From contig CAXDRX010000004.1 in the NCBI GenBank assembly GCA_963991985.1, forward strand, positions 1 through 64,000: a stretch of 64,000 nt of DNA. The letters are read 5' to 3'. A program made the translations under genes and the position numbers. The first letter of the stretch is position 1. Each line of letters begins with the position of its first letter. This stretch comes from MED-G17 sp963991985 (GTDB lineage: Bacteria; Bacteroidota; Bacteroidia; NS11-12g; UBA9320). Below are positions 25,870-35,038 of this stretch, one piece after another. Under the pieces are notes generated by a model. It was not told where the DNA came from and searched no databases. It saw only the letters and a list, made by a program, of their open reading frames with translations.

Positions 25870-26886
25870 GTGAAGAAATTTTTGAGTACTGTCCTACTTT
25901 TCTTTGTTTTTGTTTTGCAAGGATTCTGGGTTCATGCTCAAATTCTTCCTGTCTTAGGAGGACAGCGGGTGGGCTTGAGTACCTTAGGATTTTTAAAAAA
26001 TGATTTGAGTCCACAATCCAGTGCTATGGGCGGCGCTGGGATAGGTCTTACACCCAATGCATTTGCAACCAATAACAACCCCGGAGGCTTAGCTTTATTG
26101 GAAGCGAAGTCTTTGGCCGTTTCCAATCTTACCTTGGGTGCTGGCGTGCACCAAAGTTTCATTTCCTATATCCAACCGGCCAAAAATGGGAGTGCCTGGG
26201 GAGTCAGTTTAAACTCGCTGAATACTGGTTTGATGGAAGTACGAACAGAATTTATGCCGCAGGGTACAGGCGAAAAGTTTGGAAATCATTTTTCCTTTCT
26301 AGGTCTTTCTTATGGAAAAAGATTGTCCAGTAAATTCTCGGTGGGTGGAACCATCAAATACGTTTTTGAAAATTTAGGAGGTGCTACCAATCAAACTGCT
26401 ACTGGAGATCTTGGATTTTTGTATCAATTGGGCACCAAAGACTTAAAATTTGCCGTATTGTTTCAAAATTTTGGCGGAAATTCTTCCATTGGTTTGGTTG
26501 ATGTCCCGAATAATTTTAATAGAAATAATTTTCCTGTAAGCCAAAGTACAGTTCCAACAACATTCAAAATGGGTCTTTCATTTTGCCTCTGGGAAAAAGC
26601 AAACCATCGTTTGATTTCAGCATTTCAATTGAATCACCCAAATGATAATTCAGAGAATTATCGAATCGGGATGGAATATAATTATCGTAAGCTGTTGCGT
26701 TTGAGAATGGGCTATAAAATAGCTTTTAAAGGCCACGATTTACCTACTTTTGGGCTTTCCATTGGGTCTCGTTTGGGGATACATCCCATGTCCTTGAATT
26801 ATAGCGTTTTGCCTACCAATGGACTGGGAATGATCCATTTGCTTGGTCTGACTTTGAGAATGAATGAAAAAAGTAGAAATGAATAA
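25870..26886 (+). CDS. PorV/PorQ-family type IX secretion-associated outer-membrane protein
   Basis: The 338-residue protein has a signal peptide (KKFLSTVLLFFVFVLQGFWVHAQ) and a FadL-like barrel. SAMGGAGIGLTPNAFATNNNPGGLA and the later GGTIKYVFENLGG-type segments are typical of PorV/PorQ relatives that assist T9SS cargo release or sorting at the outer membrane. It is closer to PorQ in length; the exact paralogue is uncertain. GTG at 25870 is chosen over TTG at 25840 for the signal peptide and the upstream box. It overlaps the NHL lipoprotein gene by 8 nt. Confidence 0.8.
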   Translation: MKKFLSTVLLFFVFVLQGFWVHAQILPVLGGQRVGLSTLGFLKNDLSPQSSAMGGAGIGLTPNAFATNNNPGGLALLEAKSLAVSNLTLGAGVHQSFISYIQPAKNGSAWGVSLNSLNTGLMEVRTEFMPQGTGEKFGNHFSFLGLSYGKRLSSKFSVGGTIKYVFENLGGATNQTATGDLGFLYQLGTKDLKFAVLFQNFGGNSSIGLVDVPNNFNRNNFPVSQSTVPTTFKMGLSFCLWEKANHRLISAFQLNHPNDNSENYRIGMEYNYRKLLRLRMGYKIAFKGHDLPTFGLSIGSRLGIHPMSLNYSVLPTNGLGMIHLLGLTLRMNEKSRNE

Positions 26887-28063
26887 AAGTGTAATTTTAA
26901 TGGTATTGGTTTTCCTTTTTGCGGGGTGCGATCAATTTTTTGGAGAAAAAACAGACATAGAATTTATCGACAAACCAGTTTTCCAAGCGCGCGATGTAGC
27001 GTATGTTCCAATACAACCATTTTTAAAGGGATTTGTCTCGCCCAGCGATATTCTTACTGGTTTTGATGAATTGTTGTATGTAGTTGATGAAGGCTCAGAA
27101 GAAATAATTTGTTTTGATGAGGCGGCCAATGAGTTGGGGCGATTAAATCTGAAGGGTGTGCACCATCTAGCGCAAGACAGAAAATTAAATTTGTTGGCAC
27201 TAGGAAGGGTCGAAAAAAAAATAGCAGGGGTAGTCTATGAACTCTCCTGTATTTATAGGATTGATTTGGCCAATAATGGGAATTATGGGCTTCCCTACGC
27301 TAATGTGGTGGATACCATTGTGCATCCGTTTTATGCAACAAAAACTTTTAAGTTAAGCGATGCAGCGGTAGTATTTACAGATATTGCTGTTAGACACGAC
27401 AATGGTTTTTTGGTGAGTAGAACAGGTTTGGACAATAATGTCTCCAAATTGGGAGGTCCTGATGACGCCATGCTTCATTTTTCCGAGAAGGATGAATTTA
27501 TTACGCCCATCAACATTTCTTTGACTGGAGGGGGGTTCTATCGCAATTACTTTAAACAACCTTTGGCAGTGACTACCTTTTGTCAGCCTCCACAAATTAC
27601 GGCTCAAGGCAATGGGTCCTTCGTTTACACGACTGGGGATCAACAAAGCCCGATAAAAACCAGAGTGATAGGGTACATCGAAAGTGAATTTGGTAGTAGT
27701 TATTCCCCTCAAAATTTGCCGGTAGGTGACACGAGCAAAGCGGACGGTTTTTTGTTGGAATCAGACAAATTTGTCACCCCTTCAGGAATAACTACAACGG
27801 GAGACGGAAGCAACTATATTTTTGTTGTTGACGCTTCAAAAGACTCGGTTTTTCAATTTACTTTCAACGGCTTTGAGGGCATAAATCCTCCCCCCGCATA
27901 CCCATCTGGAAAGTTTATTCGGTGTTCGTTTGGTGGATCAGGCTCTGGTTTTTCTCAGTTTAAGCAACCGGTTGCAGTGGCCTATAAAAATAAAATTTTG
28001 TATGTCGCAGACAAAGGCAATGCTCGAATTTCGAGATTTATGCTATCTACAGATTTTAAATAG
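26879..28063 (+). CDS. NHL-repeat (six-bladed propeller) lipoprotein
   Basis: The 394-residue protein has a lipoprotein signal (lipobox FAGC, Cys17 from this start) and a body of NHL-like propeller strands: FDELLYVVDEGSEEIICFD, SNYIFVVDASKDSVFQF and ILYVADKGNARISRF are clear YVxDxGNxRIxxF blades. Binding partner unknown; the lipid anchor probably holds it at the outer membrane. An alternative ATG 15 nt upstream adds MKKVE. Overlap with the PorV/Q gene suggests a joint role in the T9SS or gliding envelope (inference). Confidence 0.8.
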   Translation: MNKSVILMVLVFLFAGCDQFFGEKTDIEFIDKPVFQARDVAYVPIQPFLKGFVSPSDILTGFDELLYVVDEGSEEIICFDEAANELGRLNLKGVHHLAQDRKLNLLALGRVEKKIAGVVYELSCIYRIDLANNGNYGLPYANVVDTIVHPFYATKTFKLSDAAVVFTDIAVRHDNGFLVSRTGLDNNVSKLGGPDDAMLHFSEKDEFITPINISLTGGGFYRNYFKQPLAVTTFCQPPQITAQGNGSFVYTTGDQQSPIKTRVIGYIESEFGSSYSPQNLPVGDTSKADGFLLESDKFVTPSGITTTGDGSNYIFVVDASKDSVFQFTFNGFEGINPPPAYPSGKFIRCSFGGSGSGFSQFKQPVAVAYKNKILYVADKGNARISRFMLSTDFK

Positions 28064-28107
28064 CGAAGCAAACTTTCAATTCATATTGAAAATTCAAAAT
28101 TGGTGTA

Positions 28108-28115
28108 TATTTTTG
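28108..28115 (+). promoter_or_regulatory. Promoter of the GbsR-like gene: TTG (28086) and TATTTTTG
   Basis: TTG at 28086-28088 is 19 nt from an exact TAnnTTTG. The box ends 4 nt before the GTG start, implying a leaderless message. Confidence 0.5.
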
Positions 28116-28119
28116 AAAT

Positions 28120-28611
28120 GTGGAACTACCGGAAGCCAAAGAGAGATTTATTCAGGCGTGGGGACAACTGGGGAGCAATTGGGGTGTAAGCAAAGCCATG
28201 GCACAAATTCATGCCTTACTTTTGATTAGCCCAAACCCACTAAGTACAGATGAGATTATGGAGGAGCTAAACATTTCTAGAGGCAATGCAAATATGAATG
28301 TAAGGGAACTTCTTTCATGGGGCTTAGCTTACAAGAAATTTGTTCTTGGTGAGAGAAAAGAATATTTTTTTGCTGAAAAAGATATGTGGGAAGTGGCCAA
28401 AAAAGTGGGAAGAGAAAGAAAGAAAAGAGAATTGGAACCAGTATTAAAGATGGCAGAAGACGTTAAGAAGTTGAAAGGTAGAAGTAAGCAAGCACAAGAG
28501 TTCAGAAAAGTAAACAAGGAGGTAGAGCGTTTTGCCAAAAAAACCGAAGGTGCTTTAGATTTAATATCCAAAGCAAACGAATCCACTTTTTTTAAGTGGT
28601 TTATCAGATAA
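28120..28611 (+). CDS. GbsR/MarR-type transcriptional regulator
   Basis: The 163-residue protein has a winged helix-turn-helix (about 20-90): NWGVSKAMAQIHALLLISPNPLSTDEIMEELNISRGNANMNVRELLSWGL is the hallmark GbsR pattern. A basic helical tail follows. GbsR-like regulators often control osmolyte or membrane genes, but the target here is unknown. GTG is used as start because the nearby ATG is out of frame. It is convergent with rho, with 8 nt between. Confidence 0.85.
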   Translation: MELPEAKERFIQAWGQLGSNWGVSKAMAQIHALLLISPNPLSTDEIMEELNISRGNANMNVRELLSWGLAYKKFVLGERKEYFFAEKDMWEVAKKVGRERKKRELEPVLKMAEDVKKLKGRSKQAQEFRKVNKEVERFAKKTEGALDLISKANESTFFKWFIR

Positions 28612-28619
28612 GTAAAGCA

Positions 28620-30167
28620 TTAGCCGTTTAGGCTGATCAAAAACTCATCATTGTTGCGCGTTCCTTCCATGTGTTTAAGCAAAGTATTCATTGCTTCTTC
28701 GCTATTCATGTCGGCCAAATGGTTTCGAAGCACCCACATTCTTTGAAGCGCGTTTTTATCAAGCAATAAGTCGTCCCTTCGGGTACTGGAGGCTACGATG
28801 TCTATGGCAGGATAAATTCTTTTGTTGGATAATTTCCGATCCAACTGCAGTTCCATATTTCCGGTCCCTTTAAATTCTTCAAAAATTACTTCATCCATTT
28901 TGGAGCCAGTATCAATAAGGGCTGTTGCAATGATTGTGAGCGATCCTCCATTTTCTATATTCCTTGCGGCACCAAAAAATCTTTTGGGTTTGTGTAAGGC
29001 ATTTGCATCCACTCCTCCTGACAATATTTTTCCTGAGGCAGGTTGTACAGTATTATATGCTCTTGCCAAACGAGTTATGGAGTCCAATAGTATTACCACA
29101 TCATGGCCGCATTCTGTCATTCTCTTTGCTTTTTCAAGCACAATATGGCTTAGTTTTACGTGCTTATCGGCATGCTCATCAAAGGTGGAGGCAACAACTT
29201 CCGCATTTACGCTTCGGGCCATGTCAGTTACTTCTTCCGGTCTTTCGTCTATCAATAAAATGATCATGTAGACTTCTGGATGATTGGTACTTATTGCATT
29301 TGCAATTCCTTTGAGAAGATTGGTTTTTCCTGTTTTGGGCTGTGCCACAATTAGTCCTCTTTGGCCTTTCCCAATAGGAGTTACCAAATCAATTATTCTA
29401 TTTGAAAATGCATCTGATTTGTCTTCTAAGTTTAGTTTTTCCTCTGGGAAGAGAGGAGTTAAATGTTCAAAACCAACACGTTCTCTTAATTGTGAAGGCA
29501 GTTTCCCATTCACCAACTCAATGGATGAGAGGGCAAAGTATTTTTCACCTTCTTTTGGCGGTCGGATGCTTCCTTTGATGATATCACCTGTTTTGATACC
29601 ATTTTGTCTTACAACGCTTGGGCTTACATATACGTCATCCGGGGATGGCTGGTAGTTGTAGTCTGCACTTCGAAGAAATCCATAGCCGTCGTTGTTTAGT
29701 TCTAATACACCTTGGCAGGTTACCTTTCCTTCTTTCTGCAAGAACTCCATCAACCTTTCTGCTTTTTCTCTTCTTCCCTTCTTTGCTTGTTCCTTTTGTT
29801 CTCGCTCTATGTCTCGAGAATTTTCTTCTTTTTTGTCGGGAGTCCCGTTTTCTCTATGTTTTGTATTTGAAAACGGTTTCTCTGATTTTTCAATTTGGGT
29901 GTCTGTTTCCTTGTTGGATTCGCTGCTTGATCTGGCCATAATTCGCTTTCTGCGTTTTGGTTTTTTTTCTTCATTCGGCCGGGCGCTATTTTCATTTCCT
30001 ACAGTATTTGAAGAAGCGTCGATTTTTTCGGGGTTTCGTGATTGAAAATCTAAGATTTTATTGACCAATTCTTCCTTTTTTAATCCTTTGGATTCAATAC
30101 CCAAGTTGGTAGAAACTTCTCGAAGTTCAGATACTAACTTATCATTCAGTTCTTTGTAATGAAACAT
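28620..30167 (-). CDS. rho: Transcription termination factor Rho
   Basis: The 515-residue hexameric RNA helicase has a Rho N-terminal helical domain (about 1-45), then a long low-complexity charged insertion (about 50-130, Lys/Glu/Arg-rich) that is common in Bacteroidota Rho. The cold-shock RNA-binding domain follows (GVLELNNDGYGFLRS... DDVYVSPSVVRQNGIKTGD). The ATPase core has P-loop QPKTGKTNLL, ILLIDERPEEVTDM, and RLARAYN. Intrinsic terminators are scarce here, consistent with reliance on Rho (inference). Confidence 0.97.
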   Translation of the reverse strand: MFHYKELNDKLVSELREVSTNLGIESKGLKKEELVNKILDFQSRNPEKIDASSNTVGNENSARPNEEKKPKRRKRIMARSSSESNKETDTQIEKSEKPFSNTKHRENGTPDKKEENSRDIEREQKEQAKKGRREKAERLMEFLQKEGKVTCQGVLELNNDGYGFLRSADYNYQPSPDDVYVSPSVVRQNGIKTGDIIKGSIRPPKEGEKYFALSSIELVNGKLPSQLRERVGFEHLTPLFPEEKLNLEDKSDAFSNRIIDLVTPIGKGQRGLIVAQPKTGKTNLLKGIANAISTNHPEVYMIILLIDERPEEVTDMARSVNAEVVASTFDEHADKHVKLSHIVLEKAKRMTECGHDVVILLDSITRLARAYNTVQPASGKILSGGVDANALHKPKRFFGAARNIENGGSLTIIATALIDTGSKMDEVIFEEFKGTGNMELQLDRKLSNKRIYPAIDIVASSTRRDDLLLDKNALQRMWVLRNHLADMNSEEAMNTLLKHMEGTRNNDEFLISLNG

Positions 30168-30273
30168 TTATTTGAAGTGTGTGAAGTCTACAGTGTAAGG
30201 TTTACTAGCTTGTGGTAAATCACTAATAGACCGCACGAACATAAGTCGAAGATGTGTATTTTCAAAATTATTG

Positions 30274-31494
30274 TTAGACCAACATTGTGGAGGGTTGTTC
30301 CAAATATCCTTTTACCGAATTTAAAAATTGTGCTCCTGTAGCTCCATCCACAACTCTATGGTCACAACTTAATGTTACTTTCATGACATGCGCAATTTCC
30401 ATTTTACCTTCTCTTACAACGACGGTTTCTTTGCTTCCACCTACAGCCAAAATACATGCGTCTGGAGGATTAACGATCGCGGTAAACTCATCGATTCCAA
30501 ACATACCCAAATTAGATATAGTGAAGGTATTGCCCTCCCATTCTTTGGGTTCTAATGTTTTGTTTTTGGCTTTGGCCGCAAGATTTTTTACCTCATTGGA
30601 AATGGCACTAAGGGACATTTGATCGGCAAATTTTATTACGGGAACCAAAAGGCCATCCTCAACAGCAACCGCAACACCTATATGGGTATGGTGGTTTATT
30701 CTTATCACATCACCCAACCAACTTGAATTAACATTTGGATGCTTTTTCAGAGCCAAAGCACAGGCCTTAACGACGAGGTCATTGATGGAAATTTTTACCT
30801 CACTTATTTGGTTCATTTGTTTTCGAGCTTCTATAGCTGCATCCATCTCTATTTCCTTGGTAAGATAAAAATGAGGCGCGGAAAACTTGCTCTCCGCCAA
30901 TCGTTTTGCAATGGTTTTTCGCATTTGGCTGACGCGAATTTCTTCAAAACTTTCTTCACCAATTTTTTCAAAGACCGGGGACGATTTCACTGACATTTGC
31001 TGGTGTGCTTCAAGGTCTCTTTTTATTATCCGACCATTCTCACCAGATCCATTGATTTGGCTGAGATCTAAGCCTTTTTCTGAGGCCATTTTTTTTGCCA
31101 AAGGTGAAGCCTTAACTCTCTCATCGCTATCCTTCTTTTGCTCCACAGGCGCTGGAGTATTGGTTTTTGCTTCTTCAATTTCCTTTTTGTTTTCGGGCGC
31201 CGACTCGGCTTCGTCTTTTGAATCTAGATTGGTTAGGATATCTTTAAAATCCTCTCCTTTGGTTCCAACTATAGCGATGATGGTTCCGACGGGATGTGTT
31301 TCCCCTTCGGCAACATTGAGGTGTAAAATTTCACCTTTATCAAAATTTTCGAGTTCCATCGTGGCTTTGTCGGTCTCCACTTCTGCGAGCATATCGCCCG
31401 GGCTGATTTGGTCTCCTACTTGTACCAGCCATGATGCGACAACACCCTCTTCCATGGTGTCTGTCATCCGAGGTAGTTTGATTGCTTTCGCCAT
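30274..31494 (-). CDS. pdhC: Pyruvate dehydrogenase E2 (dihydrolipoamide acetyltransferase)
   Basis: The 406-residue acetyltransferase moves acetyl groups to CoA. A single lipoyl domain (about 1-78) carries the lipoylated lysine in ETDKATMELEN (Lys43). An E3/E1-binding domain follows (about 128-165, VKASPLAKKMASEKGLDL), then the catalytic domain with DHRVVDGATGAQFL. Many Bacteroidota E2 have two lipoyl domains; one is seen here. The E1 genes are not adjacent and the E3 gene is at 40818. Assignment to pyruvate rather than branched-chain substrate rests on the ETDKATMELE sequence and is probable. Confidence 0.9.
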   Translation of the reverse strand: MAKAIKLPRMTDTMEEGVVASWLVQVGDQISPGDMLAEVETDKATMELENFDKGEILHLNVAEGETHPVGTIIAIVGTKGEDFKDILTNLDSKDEAESAPENKKEIEEAKTNTPAPVEQKKDSDERVKASPLAKKMASEKGLDLSQINGSGENGRIIKRDLEAHQQMSVKSSPVFEKIGEESFEEIRVSQMRKTIAKRLAESKFSAPHFYLTKEIEMDAAIEARKQMNQISEVKISINDLVVKACALALKKHPNVNSSWLGDVIRINHHTHIGVAVAVEDGLLVPVIKFADQMSLSAISNEVKNLAAKAKNKTLEPKEWEGNTFTISNLGMFGIDEFTAIVNPPDACILAVGGSKETVVVREGKMEIAHVMKVTLSCDHRVVDGATGAQFLNSVKGYLEQPSTMLV

Positions 31495-31504
31495 TCGTTT
31501 GGTG

Positions 31505-31512
31505 CAAATCTA
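31505..31512 (-). promoter_or_regulatory. -7 box TAGATTTG of pdhC
   Basis: Exact minus-strand TAnnTTTG ending 10 nt before the ATG of pdhC, in the 85-nt divergent gap shared with thyA. Confidence 0.45.
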
Positions 31513-31565
31513 ATACTCTATTTATAAGTTGGTACAATGTTGAGAACGGAATTGTATTCCTGTTT

Positions 31566-31573
31566 TACATTTG
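31566..31573 (+). promoter_or_regulatory. -7 box TACATTTG of thyA, 6 nt before ATG
   Basis: Exact TAnnTTTG; TTG at 31540-31542 lies 23 nt upstream. The box-to-ATG distance of 6 nt leaves almost no leader. Confidence 0.5.
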
Positions 31574-31579
31574 AACATT

Positions 31580-32377
31580 ATGTCAGGGCAATATGAAGAC
31601 TTTTTGCGTTATGTCTTTGAAAAGGGAGTGGACAAATCAGACAGAACCGGAACAGGAACAAGAAGTGTTTTTGGAGGCCAGTTGAGGTTTGATCTCTCGG
31701 ACACATTTCCTTTGATTACAACAAAAAAGGTACATCTGAAGTCGATTATCCACGAGTTGTTGTGGTTTTTAAAGGGGGATACAAATATTGCGTATCTAAA
31801 AGAAAACAATGTCAAAATTTGGGATGAGTGGGCTGATGCAAATGGTGATTTGGGTCCGGTTTACGGCAAACAGTGGCGTAGCTGGGAAGCAGCAAATGGT
31901 TCAACGGTGGATCAAATCTCCCAGGCATTGACTTTGATAAAAAACAATCCCGACTCACGAAGGATTTTGGTAAGTGCTTGGAACCCAGGAGATTTGCCCA
32001 ATATGGCTTTGGCACCCTGTCATTGTATGTTCCAATTTTATGTGGCCAACGGAAGCTTGAGTTGCCAGCTTTACCAAAGAAGTGCTGACTTGTTTTTGGG
32101 TGTCCCTTTCAATATAGCGAGTTATGCTTTGCTTACCCTTATGATGGCGCAAGTGTGTAATTTGACTCCAGGTGAGTTCATACATACTTTCGGTGATGCA
32201 CACATTTATCAAAATCATTTTGAGCAAGTGAAAGAACAGTTGGGTAGAGATTTGCGGCCTTATCCTAAAATGGTTTTGAATTCAAATATTTCTTCTCTTT
32301 TTGATTTTACTTTTTCGGATTTTGAATTAATCAACTACAATCCGCATCCAAAAATTTCTGCTCCTGTAGCCGTTTAA
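31580..32377 (+). CDS. thyA: Thymidylate synthase
   Basis: The 265-residue enzyme makes dTMP from dUMP with methylene-tetrahydrofolate. Catalytic Cys147 is in LAPCHC; DRTGTGT at 21-27 and YQRSADLFLGVPFNIASY are the conserved substrate-binding segments. The C-terminus (ISAPVAV) is complete. ATG at 31580 matches the family start and sits 6 nt after a TACATTTG box; a TTG 9 nt upstream is less likely. It ends exactly where the convergent murF-alr gene ends, with no gap. Confidence 0.97.
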   Translation: MSGQYEDFLRYVFEKGVDKSDRTGTGTRSVFGGQLRFDLSDTFPLITTKKVHLKSIIHELLWFLKGDTNIAYLKENNVKIWDEWADANGDLGPVYGKQWRSWEAANGSTVDQISQALTLIKNNPDSRRILVSAWNPGDLPNMALAPCHCMFQFYVANGSLSCQLYQRSADLFLGVPFNIASYALLTLMMAQVCNLTPGEFIHTFGDAHIYQNHFEQVKEQLGRDLRPYPKMVLNSNISSLFDFTFSDFELINYNPHPKISAPVAV

Positions 32378-34792
32378 TTATTCCAAAATAAAACTCCTTG
32401 GAACTCTCTGAGAGATTGTACTTATGAGCTCATAGGGAATGGTTTCAATTTGATTGCTTAGATCCAGAAAATGAGATTTTGAATGGTAAATAAAAACTTC
32501 ATCTCCTTCTTGACAATCTATCTGACTCACATCGCACATGGTCATATCCATACAGATATTGCCTACGATAGGAGCTCTTTTTCCATGGATAATAAAATAG
32601 CCTTTGCCATGGCCAAACCTTCTAGAATACCCATCGGCATAACCTATGGGAACAATGGCTATTTTTCTTTCATTTTGTGTTTTCCCTTTTTGTCCATAGC
32701 CAACTCCTTCTCCTTTCTTCACCAACCGTAATTGGTTGATATAAGATTTCAAAATCCCAATATTTTTCAACGGTTCTACCTTTGCCAAACCGTAAAGTCC
32801 AAGGCCCAATCTAACCATGTCAAAATGTGCTTGTGGGTAATGAACAATTCCCATGCTATTGCATAAATGCTTCAAAAAAGGTTGAGAAAGATGCGATTCT
32901 AATTTTCCAGCCATTTCTGTAAATTTTTGAATTTGAAGATGCCCGAAATAATCATTGGGGATTTCCGATTGCGCCATGTGGCTAAAAACTGATTTTACTT
33001 CTAATCCAGACCCTTGCAATTCTTTTATGGTCGCTGAAATATCGTCTTCATTTAATCCCAAACGATTCATTCCTGTATTGAGTTCCAAATGGATACTTTT
33101 AAGATTTACGTTCCCTTCCTTTTTTAAAAATTGTAAGAATGATAAACTAAATACAACAGGTTCTAAATCATACTTGAACGATTCTTTCAACTGGTTTTTT
33201 TGGGTGCTTAAAACCATAATGGGTGTTTGTATTCCAGATTTTCTAAGTGCAATTCCTTCGTCTACATGCGCAACTGCCAAATAATCGATGTTTTTTTGAC
33301 TCAAAAACTGACTGATTTCACTACTACCACTCCCGTAAGCAAAAGCTTTCACCATTACCATTAGCTTGGTTTTGGGGGATAATTTAGAGCGGAAAACTTC
33401 CAAATTATTTTCCAAAGCGTTTAGATTAATTTCAAAAATGGTTTGGTTTGATCTTTCAGAAAGTGCCTTGGAAATTTTTTCAAGCGAAAATCTTCGAGCT
33501 CCTTTGATTAAAATAACTTCGTTTTCAAACGAAAGAGACGACAAATGTCTAAGCAACTGTTCGGTGGTATCGAAAAGCATGCAGACGGATTTTAGTACAG
33601 AGGGTATTTGGTGCTTGCCAATAAGCAATATTTTGTGGTATGGACGATTTTTGTGAAAGGCAGCTACCAAAGGCAAAGGGCTTTGGGAGTTTTGGTCAAA
33701 AGTCGACAATACCAACGTTCTTTTTTTTGTGTTGCTTGATTTTTCTAGCTCGTTAAGCGCAATGGAAAGTGAGTCTAGATCAGCATTGTAGGCATCAATT
33801 AAAAGTTGGCAATTGTTTAATCCTGATCTTTTTTCCATTCTCATTTTTACGGGTTGTAATTGGTCAAGACCGGCTTGAATTTGTTTTTGCTCGAGCCCCA
33901 ATTTTAAACAACAAATGACGCATGTTGTGATGTTTTTTAATGAGGCTTCGTCCCCGAATGTTGTAAAAAATAGTAAGCTTTGATTTCCTTTTTTAATTTC
34001 AATATTCCATGCATTACCATCCTTTTTTTCGAGGTATTGGTAATCCGCTTTGGGATCTTTGCCCCAAGTAATTTTCTCTTTTGTTGGGAACATTTTTTCG
34101 ATGTGCCTTCCTACTCGGGGATCATCATAAGGATAAATAATGGTTTCGGCGTACTGAAACAGGGTAAGTTTTTCAATCAGCTTTTCTTCATCACTTGAGA
34201 AGTTTTGTGCATGCGCATCTCCAAGATTGGTAAATATACCTAGTTCAGGCTTCATCATTTCCGCATGATGAATCATTTCATTTTTTTTGCTGATGCCTGC
34301 TTCAAAAATACCAATTTCAGCATCCTGTTCTACTTGCAATAAGCTCAATGGGACACCCACTTGAGAGTTGTAGCTTTTTGGACTTGCTATTGTCTTGAAT
34401 TGAGTCATTAAAAGTTGATTGAGCCAGGTTTTGCAGATGGTCTTCCCATTGCTTCCGGTAATTCCAATTTTCAGCAAATCATATTTCTGAAGGTGATATT
34501 TGGACAGTTGGTGAAGTGCACCAAGGGTGTCTTTCACAGCAAAATAATTGATATTTTTTTTCGGCTCTTTTGGTAATTTATTAACGATAAAATTTCGAAC
34601 GCCTTTTTTTTCTAATTGACCAATAAAAGCATGGCCATCATGATGTTTGCCTTTTAAAGCGACAAACATTTCCTCTTTTTCGAAAGGGAAAGATCGGCTG
34701 TCTGTTCTGATTTTTGTTATGGGAAGATCTGGCAAAGCAATGGGGTGATTCAATTCCAAAATTTTGGCCATTTCTTCGGCAGTAAAATGCAT
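32378..34792 (-). CDS. murF-alr: MurF-Alr fusion: UDP-MurNAc-tripeptide D-Ala-D-Ala ligase and alanine racemase
   Basis: The 804-residue cytoplasmic bifunctional enzyme joins two consecutive peptidoglycan steps. The MurF part (about 1-445) has the P-loop GITGSNGKT (Lys117) and a central EAGISKKNEMI motif. The Alr part (about 451-804) has the PLP lysine Lys482 in VMVKAFAYG, LELNTGMNRLG, and the C-terminal catalytic-Tyr region (GVGYGQKG, PIGYADGYSRR, VGNICMDMTM). Such fusions are known in Bacteroidota. In the MurF part the P-loop reads GKTICK, where GKTT is usual. A TATTTTCG box lies 6 nt before the ATG. Confidence 0.95.
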   Translation of the reverse strand: MHFTAEEMAKILELNHPIALPDLPITKIRTDSRSFPFEKEEMFVALKGKHHDGHAFIGQLEKKGVRNFIVNKLPKEPKKNINYFAVKDTLGALHQLSKYHLQKYDLLKIGITGSNGKTICKTWLNQLLMTQFKTIASPKSYNSQVGVPLSLLQVEQDAEIGIFEAGISKKNEMIHHAEMMKPELGIFTNLGDAHAQNFSSDEEKLIEKLTLFQYAETIIYPYDDPRVGRHIEKMFPTKEKITWGKDPKADYQYLEKKDGNAWNIEIKKGNQSLLFFTTFGDEASLKNITTCVICCLKLGLEQKQIQAGLDQLQPVKMRMEKRSGLNNCQLLIDAYNADLDSLSIALNELEKSSNTKKRTLVLSTFDQNSQSPLPLVAAFHKNRPYHKILLIGKHQIPSVLKSVCMLFDTTEQLLRHLSSLSFENEVILIKGARRFSLEKISKALSERSNQTIFEINLNALENNLEVFRSKLSPKTKLMVMVKAFAYGSGSSEISQFLSQKNIDYLAVAHVDEGIALRKSGIQTPIMVLSTQKNQLKESFKYDLEPVVFSLSFLQFLKKEGNVNLKSIHLELNTGMNRLGLNEDDISATIKELQGSGLEVKSVFSHMAQSEIPNDYFGHLQIQKFTEMAGKLESHLSQPFLKHLCNSMGIVHYPQAHFDMVRLGLGLYGLAKVEPLKNIGILKSYINQLRLVKKGEGVGYGQKGKTQNERKIAIVPIGYADGYSRRFGHGKGYFIIHGKRAPIVGNICMDMTMCDVSQIDCQEGDEVFIYHSKSHFLDLSNQIETIPYELISTISQRVPRSFILE

Positions 34793-34798
34793 GACTGA

Positions 34799-34806
34799 CG
34801 AAAATA
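34799..34806 (-). promoter_or_regulatory. -7-like box TATTTTCG, 6 nt before murF-alr
   Basis: Identical in sequence and spacing to the boxes before the starts at 25788 and 25870. No strong -33 element was found. Confidence 0.4.
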
Positions 34807-34828
34807 ATTAAATTTACAACTCCTGAAG

Positions 34829-35038
34829 TTGAAATTTGTTGTAGTCAAAGAATATAGCTCGCCCGTTTTTGCTCATATGGATGCCAAAAAGTTAGAATCG
34901 ATAGGGATTTTGGTAAGCTTAGAAAATCAACATATGGCCAGTATGTATGGAAACTCAATTGGAGGTGTATTCCTAAAGGTCCCGGAAAACCAATTGGATA
35001 AAGCAAGGATGTATTTGCAACATGGATCTGAACGGTGA
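34829..35038 (+). CDS. DUF2007-like small protein
   Basis: A 69-residue protein with the DUF2007 layout: VVVKEYSSPVFAHMDAKKLESIGI (helix after a strand), then GNSIGGVFLKVPENQLDKARMYL. DUF2007 proteins are proposed signal-transducing or PII-like modules; function unknown. TTG is the best start because no ATG precedes the first strand. The gene overlaps recX by 17 nt, so the two are probably cotranslated. Confidence 0.7.
   Translation: MKFVVVKEYSSPVFAHMDAKKLESIGILVSLENQHMASMYGNSIGGVFLKVPENQLDKARMYLQHGSER

Noticed and set aside
30887..31513. A 208-codon plus-strand ORF opposite pdhC
   Set aside because: It is the antisense frame of a strongly conserved E2 gene, rich in Ser and Leu as expected of a shadow.
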